Source: Acidobacteriota bacterium
GTDB lineage: Bacteria > Acidobacteriota > Vicinamibacteria > Vicinamibacterales > CAVVIG01
Assembly (NCBI GenBank): GCA_020850715.1
Contig: JADZED010000071.1
Coordinates: forward strand, 1-40,869
Direction: 5' to 3'
DNA length: 40,869 nt
Shown here: positions 1-7,675 of the stretch, in pieces
Layout: the number at the start of each line of letters is the position of its first letter
How positions within the stretch are numbered: the stretch's first letter is position 1
Translations under genes and position numbers: made by a program
The notes under the pieces: model-generated
The model's database searches: none
Told to the model about the DNA's origin: nothing
The model's input: the letters and a program-made list of their open reading frames with translations, nothing else

Positions 1-961
1 CGAAGAAGCCCTTGATGAGCGGCGTGTTGCCGTCCTCGGAGGTGAGCGACGCCAGCATGTGCATGTGGCGCCAGCCGACGCTGTCGACCGTCCGCATGTT
101 CGAGCCGTGGATGTCGGAGATCGTCGGCCCCCGCCCCCAGCTCTTGCCGCTCGTCGTCAGCTCCACGTACACGCAGCCTTCCGAAGGCCCGCCGTTGTAG
201 AGCGCGTCGGCTTCCTGCATCAGATCCGAGTGGTCCTGGAAGAACTTCCGCAGGCCGATGTCCATCCGTTCCTCGTCGCCCTCGGCCACGAAGATGACGT
301 TCACCGGCAGCTTGCCGTTGACCGCCTTGTAGGCGCGCAGGCCGTTCAGGACCGCCATCTCGCCGCCCTTCGAGTTGGAGGCGCCCCGGCCGATGACGAC
401 GCGCGAGGCGCCCGGCGCGACGGCCGTCTGGCCGTCGACGATGCGCGCCTCGAATGGCGGGGCGATCCAGTTATCGGGCTGCGTCACCGGCATCGTGTCG
501 TACTGCCACCAGATCGCGAGCGTCTTCTCGGCGCCCTCGTCGCACTTGGCGTAGACGACCGGGTTGCCCGGGCTGCCGTACTCGGTGATCCCGGTGTCGA
601 CGACGCGCGCGTCCTGGCAGCCAAGCTCCTCGTAGAAGCCCTTCACCATCTCGGCGCTCTCGGGAATGCCTTCGCCGGAGTTCGAGATGCTCGGCTGCCG
701 GATCCAGTCGCGCAGGTTCTCGACCATCTCGTCGGCGTGATCGTCGAGGTACTGGAACGTCTTGGCGAGTTCGGGCGGCAGCTTGCTGTAATCGGGCTTG
801 AAGTTCGGATCGGCCGTCCCGAACGGCTTGATGTTCAGCGCCGGCGTCGTCGGGGCCGCGGCCACCGGCGCCGGCGCCGAGGCCTGCTCCGGCTGCGAGG
901 AGCAGCCCGCGAGCGCGACCGTGGCGCCGATGAATACGGTTGATAGTGCTCTCACGCGCAT
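1..961 (-). CDS. M20-family lipoprotein metallopeptidase, copy 1 (C-terminus beyond window)
   Basis: Only the first 320 codons are in the window. The product opens with a lipoprotein signal whose lipobox ALAGC puts the lipidated Cys near residue 20, then an Ala/Pro/Gln linker, so the enzyme should sit on a membrane outside the cytoplasm. The body matches the M20 zinc peptidase/amidohydrolase fold: WWQYDTMPV near residue 150, GRGASNSKGG near 188 and EGDEER near 225. The Glu-Glu catalytic pair is kept, but the usual His of GHxD is Gln and the bridging Asp of GRGxxDxKG is Asn. The ATG follows GAGGAG by 8 nt. It lies 34 bp downstream of a close paralogue (996-2753) and long blocks are identical between them, so this is a tandem duplication, probably one transcript. 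Substrate unknown; peptide or N-acyl amino acid hydrolysis is the family expectation. Confidence 0.88.
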   Translation of the reverse strand, partial: MRVRALSTVFIGATVALAGCSSQPEQASAPAPVAAAPTTPALNIKPFGTADPNFKPDYSKLPPELAKTFQYLDDHADEMVENLRDWIRQPSISNSGEGIPESAEMVKGFYEELGCQDARVVDTGITEYGSPGNPVVYAKCDEGAEKTLAIWWQYDTMPVTQPDNWIAPPFEARIVDGQTAVAPGASRVVIGRGASNSKGGEMAVLNGLRAYKAVNGKLPVNVIFVAEGDEERMDIGLRKFFQDHSDLMQEADALYNGGPSEGCVYVELTTSGKSWGRGPTISDIHGSNMRTVDSVGWRHMHMLASLTSEDGNTPLIKGFF

Positions 962-995
962 CTCGATGTCTCCTCGCTGTCTTCCTGCCGTACGG

Positions 996-2753
996 TTACT
1001 GCGCCTTCGCCGGCGTCTTCGGCTTCGGCGGCACGTTGGTGATCTTCGCGAACTCGAAGAGCGCGGCGGCCGCGGACTTCTCCGCCGACGCCATGCCGCC
1101 CGACTTGTTGAGGCTCTCCACCGTGTAGTACTCGTTGGCCGCGTGGGCGCGTCCGCCGCCGCCGCCGCCGCCGCCCGAGCCCATCGGGATGGCGATTGTA
1201 CCGACCTTCTCGCCGACCTCGCCGTCGGCCCAGAGGTACGACGGCCAGTAGCCGCCCAGATTGGCGCTCGCCGCCTCGTCGTTCAGGAAGTTGGGATCGG
1301 CGATGCGCGCGGCCGCGGCGCCGTCGGCGCCGAACCGGCGCTGGCCGCCCAGCCCGACCTGCGCCATGTAGTCGCCCGCCTTGCGGTGCGCGAGCGTCAT
1401 GTCGTTGTCGGGGTTCTTCGTGCCGCGCGACCACGGCACGTCGCCGATCAGCTTCATCTCGACATCCTTGTAGCCGTTGGCGTCGAGCTGCGCGCGAATC
1501 TTCTTCACGATGTCGAGCCCCATCATCCGCGGCACGTAGCGGATGTTGTGCTTCGAGGTCACCTTGTTCGGCAGGATGGCGCCGGCCCCCCCCGCGTACA
1601 TGTTGCCGCCCCAGATGCCATCGAGGTTGAACGAGGTCTCGAACCGGCCGTCCTTCAGGACTTCGTAGGGCGTGTCATGGATGTAGCGCGCGACGCCGTT
1701 GGACTTGGCCATCGCCACCAGATCCATGTTCTTGGCCTGCTCCTTCATCTGCGCGACTTCCGCGGGCGTCGGCGCTTCCTTGTTCTCGAACCAGCCCTTG
1801 ATGAGCGGCGTGTTGCCGTCGTCGGAGATGAGCGACGAGAGCATCTTGATGTGGCGCCACGCGGGGCTGTCCACCGTCCGCTTGTTCACGCCGTGGATGT
1901 CGGAGATCGTCGGCCCGCGGCCCCAGCTCGTGCCGCTGGTGGTCAGCTCCACGTAGACGCAGCCCTCGGAGCCGCCGCCGCCCCAGAGCACGTCGGCCTC
2001 CTGCATCAGGTCCGAGTGGTCCTGGAAGAACTTGCGCAGGCCGATGTCCATCCGCTCCTCGTCACCCTCGGCCACGAAGATCAGGTTCACCGGCAGCGTG
2101 CCCATGACCGCCTTGAGCGAGCGGAACGCGTTGAGCGTGGCCATCTCGCCGCCCTTCGAATTGGTCGCGCCGCGGCCGATGATCACGCGCGAGGCGGTGG
2201 GGACCACGGCGGTCTGGCCGTCGACGACGCGCGCCTCGAACGGCGGCGCGATCCAGTTGTCGGGCTGCGTGACCGGCATCGTGTCGTACTGCCACCAGAC
2301 GGCGACGGTCTTCGGCGCGCCGAAATCGCACTTGGCGTACACGATCGGGTTGCCCGGGCTGCCGTACTCGGTGATGCCGGTGTCGACCACGCGCGCATCC
2401 TGGCACCCGAGCTCCTCGTAGAAGCCTTTCACCATTTCGGCGCTCTCGGGGATCCCCTCGCCGCTGTTCGAGATGCTCGGCTGCTGGATCCACTTGCGCA
2501 GGTTCTCGGCGTGCTCGTCGATGTGCTCGTCGATGTAGGTGAAGGTCTTCTGCAGTTCCGGCGGCAAGCTGCTGTAGTCCGGCTTGAAGTTCGGATCGGC
2601 GGTGCCGAACGGCTTGATGCCGAGCGTCGGCGCCGCCGCGGCGGCAGGTGGGGCCGCCGGTTGTGCCGGCGCCTGTTCGGCCGGCTGCGAGCAGCCGACG
2701 AGGGCCAGGGTGGTGCCCACAGCACAGACAGGCACCAGCAGCTTCAGTCGCAT
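996..2753 (-). CDS. M20-family lipoprotein metallopeptidase, copy 2 (complete)
   Basis: 585 residues. Lipoprotein signal with lipobox ALVGC (Cys 21), an Ala/Pro linker, then an M20-type catalytic and dimerisation architecture. Motifs seen: WWQYDTMPV (~152-160), GRGATNSKGG (~192-201), VAEGDEER (~226-233) and a C-terminal HAANE (~537-541) matching the final metal-ligand His. As in copy 1, the first His ligand is Gln and the bridging Asp is Asn, while the catalytic Glu-Glu is kept. A run of eight Gly just before the HAANE motif is encoded by a CCG/CGG trinucleotide repeat near 1153-1176. ATG is preceded by a GGAG ribosome site and an upstream TATAAA. It heads a two-gene run with copy 1. Catalysis may be altered or lost, but conservation of the same substitutions in both copies argues for selection. 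Family assignment is strong; substrate is not known. Confidence 0.9.
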   Translation of the reverse strand: MRLKLLVPVCAVGTTLALVGCSQPAEQAPAQPAAPPAAAAAPTLGIKPFGTADPNFKPDYSSLPPELQKTFTYIDEHIDEHAENLRKWIQQPSISNSGEGIPESAEMVKGFYEELGCQDARVVDTGITEYGSPGNPIVYAKCDFGAPKTVAVWWQYDTMPVTQPDNWIAPPFEARVVDGQTAVVPTASRVIIGRGATNSKGGEMATLNAFRSLKAVMGTLPVNLIFVAEGDEERMDIGLRKFFQDHSDLMQEADVLWGGGGSEGCVYVELTTSGTSWGRGPTISDIHGVNKRTVDSPAWRHIKMLSSLISDDGNTPLIKGWFENKEAPTPAEVAQMKEQAKNMDLVAMAKSNGVARYIHDTPYEVLKDGRFETSFNLDGIWGGNMYAGGAGAILPNKVTSKHNIRYVPRMMGLDIVKKIRAQLDANGYKDVEMKLIGDVPWSRGTKNPDNDMTLAHRKAGDYMAQVGLGGQRRFGADGAAAARIADPNFLNDEAASANLGGYWPSYLWADGEVGEKVGTIAIPMGSGGGGGGGGRAHAANEYYTVESLNKSGGMASAEKSAAAALFEFAKITNVPPKPKTPAKAQ

Positions 2754-2809
2754 ATGTGTCTCCAGGATTTCAGGATGTTACGCAGGATCGGATTCCGGCT
2801 GTCGGCCTC

Positions 2810-2815
2810 TTTATA
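2810..2815 (-). promoter_or_regulatory. -10-like element TATAAA upstream of the M20 pair
   Basis: Minus-strand TATAAA about 57 bp before the ATG at 2753. It is one of the few AT-rich stretches locally and is placed to give a leader of roughly 50 nt. No TTGACA-like -35 is seen at normal spacing; a palindrome (2841-2856) lies just upstream instead. Confidence 0.5.
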
Positions 2816-2840
2816 CACCAACGCCCGGCACACTCCGGCA

Positions 2841-2856
2841 CATTATTTTCATAATG
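2841..2856. promoter_or_regulatory. AT-rich palindrome CATTAT-TTTC-ATAATG, possible operator
   Basis: Perfect 6-bp inverted repeat with a 4-nt spacer, strikingly AT-rich in this background. It lies 25-46 bp upstream of the TATAAA box of the M20 pair, where an activator or repressor would overlap the -35 region. The half-sites look somewhat like Fur/PerR-type boxes, but no regulator is assigned. Confidence 0.4.
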
Positions 2857-2885
2857 CCGCGCCGTGTGCCGACGGGCGCGGGGCA

Positions 2886-2908
2886 GCACCGCTCGAGCTC
2901 AACGGTGC
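2886..2908 (-). terminator. possible hairpin terminator after the ABC exporter operon
   Basis: GCACCG and CGGTGC arms (6 bp) around an 11-nt loop, about 120 bp past the stop of the 3029-4849 gene in its direction of transcription. There is no T-tract, so termination is only suggested. Confidence 0.25.
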
Positions 2909-3028
2909 CGGAGCCCTGCCGTATCGATCGGCCGGTCTTCGGGCGTGGTCTGCGGCTGGCGTGTCGCGAAGATCCGCGGGCGGATGCCGCGCCACCGACG
3001 GCGGCGCCGGCGCGGCTGAGCTGCGCGG

Positions 3029-4849
3029 CTACCGGGCCACCGGCTGCCGCGCGTACTGCAGCTCGAACAGCCGGAAATAGATGCCACGCCGGGCGAGCAG
3101 CGCCTGGTGCGTGCCCGACTCCCGCAGCGTCCCCTTGTGCAGCACGAGGATCTGGTCCATGTCCTGGATGGTCGACAGGCGATGGGCGATCGCAATCGTC
3201 GTCCGGCCGGCCATCAGCGCGCGCAGCGCGTCGCGGATCAACAGCTCGGTTTCCGTGTCGACGCTCGACGTCGCCTCGTCGAGGATCAGCACGCGCGGGT
3301 CGAAGGCGAGCGCGCGCGCGAACGACAGCAGTTGCTTCTGCCCGACCGAGAGCGTCGATCCGCGCTCGGCCACCGGCGCCGCGTACCCGCCGGCGAGCCG
3401 CTCGATGAACGCATCCGCGTGCACGGCACGCGCCGCGGCCCGCACCCGCGCGTCGTCGATCGCGCGCTCGCCGAGACGGATGTTGTCGGCGATGGTGCCG
3501 GAGAACAGGTGCACGTCCTGCAGCACCAGGCTGAACAGCCCGCGCAGCTCGCCAAGCGGCAGCTCGCGGAGGTCGACGCCGTCGACGAGGATCCGCCCTC
3601 GCGACACGTCGTAGAAGCGCAGCAGCAGGTTGACGATCGAGGTCTTGCCGGCGCCCGTCGCGCCGACGATGCCGACGCGCTGGCCGGGCCGGACCTCGAA
3701 GCTGATGTCGCGCAGCACGTAGTCGTCGCCGTGGTAGGCGAACCAGACGTGGTCGAAGACGATGTGGCCGAGGCCCCGCCCGGCCGGGGAAGGCGCCGCC
3801 GGCGTCTCGCCGCTCGAAGGCGGAGGTTCGCGCGTGTCCGGCGGCGCGGGCGAGGCGATCGCCACCGGCTCGTCCAGCAGGCCGAAGATGCGCTCAGAGG
3901 AGGCCATTGCCGCCTGCAGCACGTTGAACTTTTCCGACATGTCGCTGATCGGCCGGAAGAAGCGCTGCGCGTACTGCAGGAAGGCGACCAGCGAGCCGAG
4001 CGTGAGCGCGCCGGCGATCACGTTGCCGCCGCCCCACCAGAGGATCAGCGCGGCGGAGAGGGCGCTCACGCTCTCGATCGCCGGGTAGAACACCGCGTAG
4101 TAGAAGATCGAGTCGATGTTCGCGTCGCGGTGGCGGCGATCGATCTCGTCGAACCGCGCGAAGTTCAGCGCCTCGCGGCGGAACAGCTGCACGGTCGTCA
4201 TGCCGGTGATGTTCTCCTGCAGGAAGGCGTTGATCCGCGCGATCCAGCCGCGCACCACGCGGTAGGTGTCGCGCACGTGGCGGCGGAACCACTGCGTGAT
4301 CAGCACGAGCAGCGGCAGCACGGCGAAGGCGACCAGCGCGAGCTCCCAGTTCAGCCAGAGCATCACGCCCATGATGCCGAGCAGGGCGAAGAGGTCGCCG
4401 AACACCGTCACCACCCCCGAGGTGAACAGGTCGTTGAGCACGTCGACGTCGGAGGTGACCCGCGTCATCAGCCGGCCGACCGGGTTGCGATCGAAGTAGC
4501 GGACGTCGAGCCTCTGCAGGTGGCCGTAGATCGCCATGCGCAGGTCGAACATGATCCGCTGCCCGGTCAGCAGCATCGTCCAGGTCTGGACGTACTCGGC
4601 GGCAAACGCGCCGATCAGAATCGCGAGGTAGATTGCCGCGAGATGGTCGAGCCCGGCGAGCTGCCCGGTGGCGATGTGCCGATCGATGGCGATCTTCACC
4701 AGATAGGGCTGCGCCAGCGACAGCGCCGAGCCGGCGACGATGGCCGCGAAGGCGGCAATCACGCTGCGCCAGTAGGGCTGCAGGTAGCGCAGCAGCCGCC
4801 GCATCAATCGCGCGTCGTACGCCTTGCCGAGGATCTCGTCGTCGGTCAT
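3029..4849 (-). CDS. ABC exporter half-transporter, MdlB-like subunit
   Basis: 606 residues: an N-terminal exporter membrane domain with six expected helices (about 1-320) and a C-terminal ATPase domain. Walker A is GATGAGKTS (~395), the signature is LSVGQ (degenerate, ~498) and Walker B is LILDEATSSVD (~517) with the catalytic Glu kept. A variant signature with intact Glu is the pattern of the MdlB/SmdB-type half of heterodimeric multidrug or lipid exporters; its partner upstream has the reciprocal pattern. Its ATG overlaps the partner's stop by four bases (ATGA), so translation is likely coupled and stoichiometric. The linker between membrane and ATPase domains (about 3770-3850) is a Pro/Gly-rich low-complexity stretch that looks like a tolerated repeat insertion. 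It should act in the inner membrane; cargo unknown. Confidence 0.92.
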   Translation of the reverse strand: MTDDEILGKAYDARLMRRLLRYLQPYWRSVIAAFAAIVAGSALSLAQPYLVKIAIDRHIATGQLAGLDHLAAIYLAILIGAFAAEYVQTWTMLLTGQRIMFDLRMAIYGHLQRLDVRYFDRNPVGRLMTRVTSDVDVLNDLFTSGVVTVFGDLFALLGIMGVMLWLNWELALVAFAVLPLLVLITQWFRRHVRDTYRVVRGWIARINAFLQENITGMTTVQLFRREALNFARFDEIDRRHRDANIDSIFYYAVFYPAIESVSALSAALILWWGGGNVIAGALTLGSLVAFLQYAQRFFRPISDMSEKFNVLQAAMASSERIFGLLDEPVAIASPAPPDTREPPPSSGETPAAPSPAGRGLGHIVFDHVWFAYHGDDYVLRDISFEVRPGQRVGIVGATGAGKTSIVNLLLRFYDVSRGRILVDGVDLRELPLGELRGLFSLVLQDVHLFSGTIADNIRLGERAIDDARVRAAARAVHADAFIERLAGGYAAPVAERGSTLSVGQKQLLSFARALAFDPRVLILDEATSSVDTETELLIRDALRALMAGRTTIAIAHRLSTIQDMDQILVLHKGTLRESGTHQALLARRGIYFRLFELQYARQPVAR

Positions 4850-6651
4850 GAGGCGGCGAGCTCCGCCTCGAGGAGCTGCTGCCGGTGCAGCCCGGCGTAC
4901 AGGCCGTCAGCCTGGAGCAGCTGGTCGTGGGTGCCGCGCTCGGCGATGCGCCCCTCGTCGAGCACGAGGATCTGATCGGCGTCGCGAACGGTCGAGATCC
5001 GGTGCGAGACGATGATCGCGGTGCGCTCGCGCATCACGCCGCGCAGGCGCGAAAGGATCTCCTCCTCGGTGTAGGTGTCGACAGCCGACAGCGCGTCGTC
5101 CAGGACGAGGATGCGCGGATCGACGACGACGGCGCGCGCGATGGCGGTGCGCTGCTTCTGCCCGCCCGAGAGCGTGATGCCGCGCTCGCCGACCATCGTC
5201 TCGTAGCCCCTGGGGAAATCGGCCACGTCCTTGTCGAGGCGGGCGACCGCCGCCGCCGACGCGATGGCCCGCGCGCGCGCGTCCTCTCCCGCCCCTCCCG
5301 CCTCTCCGGTCCCTCCGATCGCATCCAGCCCGAACGCCACGTTGCCGGCCAGCGTGTCGGAGAACAGGAACGGCTCCTGCGGGACGAACCCGATCGCGGC
5401 GCGCAGCGCCGCCAGCGGCAGATCGCGCACGTCGACGCCGTCGATGAACACCGTGCCGCGCGGCGGCTCGTGCACCCGGGCGAGCAGGCTGATGAGGGTC
5501 GACTTCCCGGAGCCGGTGGGGCCGACGAGCGCGACCGTCTGGCCGGCGCGAACGTGCGCCGACACGTGATCGAGGACGAGCGTCTCCCCATGGCGGAAGA
5601 CCAGGTCGCGGAATTCGATGTCGCCCCGCGTGGGCGCCCCGGTGCCCGGCGCGGCGGCGGCGGCCGGGGCCGGCGGGACGCCGGCGGCCTCCGCGATCTG
5701 CGGCGCCGCGTCGAACACCTCCAGCATCCGGCGCCACGACGCCATCCCGCGCTGCAGCATGTTGGTGACCCACCCGAACGCGATCATCGGCCAGCTCAGC
5801 AGCGTGAGGTACGAGTTGAACGCGACGAACTGCCCCACCGTGATGCGCCCCGCGATCACCTCGCGGCTGCCGATCCACAGGATGAGCAGCGCGCCGAGGC
5901 CCAGGAAGAAGGCCATGCTCGGGAAGAAGAATCCCTGCAGGACGATGAGCCAGCGGTTGCGCTGCAGGTATTCCTCGTTGGCCGCGCGGAAGCGCGCGAG
6001 CTCGGCCGCCTCCTGCCGGTAGGCGCGGACGACGCGGACGCCCGAGAGCGCCTCCTGGGCGATGGCGCTGATCTCGGAGAGCTGCGCCTGGATCTGCTCG
6101 AAGCGGCGGTGGATCGCGCTGCCGAAGTACTTGACCGAGATCGATACGAAGGGCAGCGGCACCAGCGCGATCAGCGTCAGCTTGGCGTCGATCGACAGCA
6201 TCACGGCCAGCGCGACGACGAACACGAAGATCGTGTTGGCGGAGTACATCACCGCCGGGCCGATCATCATGCGGACCGCGTTCAGGTCGTTGGTCGCGCG
6301 CGACATCAGGTCGCCGGTGCGGTGCGTCTGGAAATAGGCCTGCGGCAGCCTCTGCAGGTGCGCGAAGAAGGCGTTGCGCATGTCGTACTCGATGTGCCGC
6401 GAGGCGCCGATGAGGATGCGCCGCGAGAGGAACAGGAAGACGCCGCCGAACAGCCCGATGCCGAGGATCAGGCCGCCGTAGGCGAGCAGCTTCGCGCGGG
6501 TGACCGCGCGCGTCAGATCGTCGATCGCATAGGCGAGGATGAGCGGCGAGGCGAGCGCCACCGCCTTGTTCACCACCACGCACCCGAGCCCGAGAAGGAA
6601 GTCGCGGCGATAGCGGGCGGCGTAGCCGTACAGGCGGCGGATCGGGCTCAC
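4846..6651 (-). CDS. ABC exporter half-transporter, MdlA-like subunit (probable leaderless GTG start)
   Basis: 601 residues from the GTG at 6651. Exporter membrane domain, then an ATPase with Walker A GPTGSGKST (~377), Q-loop, canonical LSGGQ (~493) and Walker B VLDDALSAVD (~514), where the catalytic Glu is Asp. This is the MdlA/SmdA-type half: one composite site pairs this protein's canonical signature with the partner's Glu, the other is degenerate. A longer reading frame to 6789 exists but would run through the divergent promoter region and adds a low-complexity extension. The GTG sits 6 bp after a TATACT -10 box with no room for a ribosome site, suggesting a leaderless mRNA. A Gly/Ala-rich insert (about 5275-5330) lies between Q-loop and signature. 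Confidence 0.9.
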   Translation of the reverse strand: MSPIRRLYGYAARYRRDFLLGLGCVVVNKAVALASPLILAYAIDDLTRAVTRAKLLAYGGLILGIGLFGGVFLFLSRRILIGASRHIEYDMRNAFFAHLQRLPQAYFQTHRTGDLMSRATNDLNAVRMMIGPAVMYSANTIFVFVVALAVMLSIDAKLTLIALVPLPFVSISVKYFGSAIHRRFEQIQAQLSEISAIAQEALSGVRVVRAYRQEAAELARFRAANEEYLQRNRWLIVLQGFFFPSMAFFLGLGALLILWIGSREVIAGRITVGQFVAFNSYLTLLSWPMIAFGWVTNMLQRGMASWRRMLEVFDAAPQIAEAAGVPPAPAAAAAPGTGAPTRGDIEFRDLVFRHGETLVLDHVSAHVRAGQTVALVGPTGSGKSTLISLLARVHEPPRGTVFIDGVDVRDLPLAALRAAIGFVPQEPFLFSDTLAGNVAFGLDAIGGTGEAGGAGEDARARAIASAAAVARLDKDVADFPRGYETMVGERGITLSGGQKQRTAIARAVVVDPRILVLDDALSAVDTYTEEEILSRLRGVMRERTAIIVSHRISTVRDADQILVLDEGRIAERGTHDQLLQADGLYAGLHRQQLLEAELAAS

Positions 6652-6657
6652 CCTGAA

Positions 6658-6663
6658 AGTATA
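6658..6663 (-). promoter_or_regulatory. -10 box TATACT for the ABC exporter operon
   Basis: Minus-strand TATACT ending 6 bp before the GTG at 6651, so the predicted transcription start coincides with the start codon. No -35 match; the GC palindrome at 6675-6700 occupies that position. Confidence 0.55.
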
Positions 6664-6674
6664 GCGAGAGGCGT

Positions 6675-6700
6675 GCGGGCGGCCGGGGCCGGCCGCCCGC
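6675..6700. promoter_or_regulatory. Perfect GC-rich inverted repeat in the divergent promoter region
   Basis: Twelve-base arms, GCGGGCGGCCGG and its exact complement, separated by GG. It lies between the ABC operon (minus) and the barrel gene (plus), directly over the -35 zone of the ABC promoter. It could be an operator or a strong hairpin. Its half-site CGGGCGGC recurs in palindromes at 12137-12158 and 24893-24921. Confidence 0.5.
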
Positions 6701-6746
6701 CGACCGGAACGCTCGGTATTGACGAGTCGTGCGACGCGTGCGGGTG

Positions 6747-6755
6747 TGCTATTCT
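6747..6755 (+). promoter_or_regulatory. Extended -10 promoter TGC-TATTCT for the barrel gene
   Basis: TATTCT preceded by TGC (extended -10 pattern), 55 bp before the ATG at 6811. A TTGACG lies at 6719-6724 but its 25-bp spacing is too long for a normal -35. Confidence 0.45.
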
Positions 6756-6810
6756 CGGCCTGCCCCTCCCAGCGGCACCCGTCGCCCACGTTCCGGAGCT
6801 ACTGCGCACC

Positions 6811-7662
6811 ATGACGCACCGTTTCACCCGACGCCTGTACACCGTGCTCGGTCTGGCCGCGGCGATCGCGGCAGCCGCAGCCGCGCCCGCCTCGGCGCAG
6901 TTCCAGCCGCGTCCGCTCGGGACGCCGCCGGTCGGCGAGGCGTACCACATCGAGGCGGCCGCGGCGTTCTGGATGCCGGCCGCCGATGCCGTCGTCTCGA
7001 GCTCCGGATTCGGCATCACCGGCAGCGCCATCGACTTCCGCCGCGATCTGGGGCTGACCGATCGGCGATTCCCGGCCCTGTCGCTGCAGCTCCGGCCGGC
7101 GCGCAAGCACAAGTTCCGCTTCCAGTACATCCCGATCGAGTACGAGCAGAGCGCGATCCTGCAGCACGACGTCGTCTTCAACGGCCAGCGCTACTCGCTC
7201 GGGCTGCCGGTGAGCTCGTCGCTGCTGTGGAAGGCGTATCGCTTCGGGTACGAGTACGACTTCGTCTCGCGCGACGCGGTCTTTGCCGGCATCATCGCCG
7301 AGGTGAAGTACACCGACGTCACGGCCAGGTTGCGCGTGCCGATTCGCGAGCTCAACGAGTACGGCCGCGCGTACGCGCCGATCCCGGCGCTCGGCGGCAT
7401 CGTGCGCGTGCGTCCGGTGCCCAATCTCGCGGTCACGGCCGACATCACCGGCTTCACCGTGCCCAAGCGCGTCGCCGATCGCGTATCGCCCGGCTCCAAG
7501 GCGCACTACGTGGACGTCGACGTCGCCGCGACCTGGAACTTCGCCAACCAGCTCGGAGCGCAGGTCGGCTACCGATCGCTCGACATGGGGTACACCTACA
7601 AGGAGGACAGCGGCGCGTTCACCTTCAAGGGGCTGTATTTCGGAGCGGTCGCGCGCTACTGA
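6811..7662 (+). CDS. Outer-membrane beta-barrel protein, hypothetical
   Basis: 283 residues. A clear Sec signal peptide (about 1-30, hydrophobic Ala-rich core, cleavage near ASAQ) is followed by alternating polar/aromatic strands typical of small outer-membrane barrels. The C-terminus, LYFGAVARY, ends in an aromatic residue as many barrel proteins do for BAM recognition. It resembles the general OmpW/opacity-porin barrel layout but carries no motif that fixes a family. It is transcribed divergently from the ABC exporter across a 160-bp region with a palindrome. The frame stays open far upstream but only the ATG at 6811 gives a signal peptide. It is convergent with the aminotransferase; the 13-bp gap holds a short GCGGCGCCGC palindrome. 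Function unknown. Confidence 0.8.
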   Translation: MTHRFTRRLYTVLGLAAAIAAAAAAPASAQFQPRPLGTPPVGEAYHIEAAAAFWMPAADAVVSSSGFGITGSAIDFRRDLGLTDRRFPALSLQLRPARKHKFRFQYIPIEYEQSAILQHDVVFNGQRYSLGLPVSSSLLWKAYRFGYEYDFVSRDAVFAGIIAEVKYTDVTARLRVPIRELNEYGRAYAPIPALGGIVRVRPVPNLAVTADITGFTVPKRVADRVSPGSKAHYVDVDVAATWNFANQLGAQVGYRSLDMGYTYKEDSGAFTFKGLYFGAVARY

Positions 7663-7675
7663 GCGGGCGGCGCCG

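Noticed and set aside
798..3080. Long plus-strand frame across the M20 genes
   Set aside because: Antisense shadow of two conserved peptidase genes; Arg/Ala/His-rich without motifs.
6652..6789. Longer MdlA-like start at 6789
   Set aside because: It would run through the palindrome and both promoters and adds a non-conserved Arg/Gly extension.
4885..7662. 925-residue plus-strand protein ending in the barrel domain
   Set aside because: Its N-terminal two thirds are antisense to the ABC exporter; the signal peptide starts at 6811.
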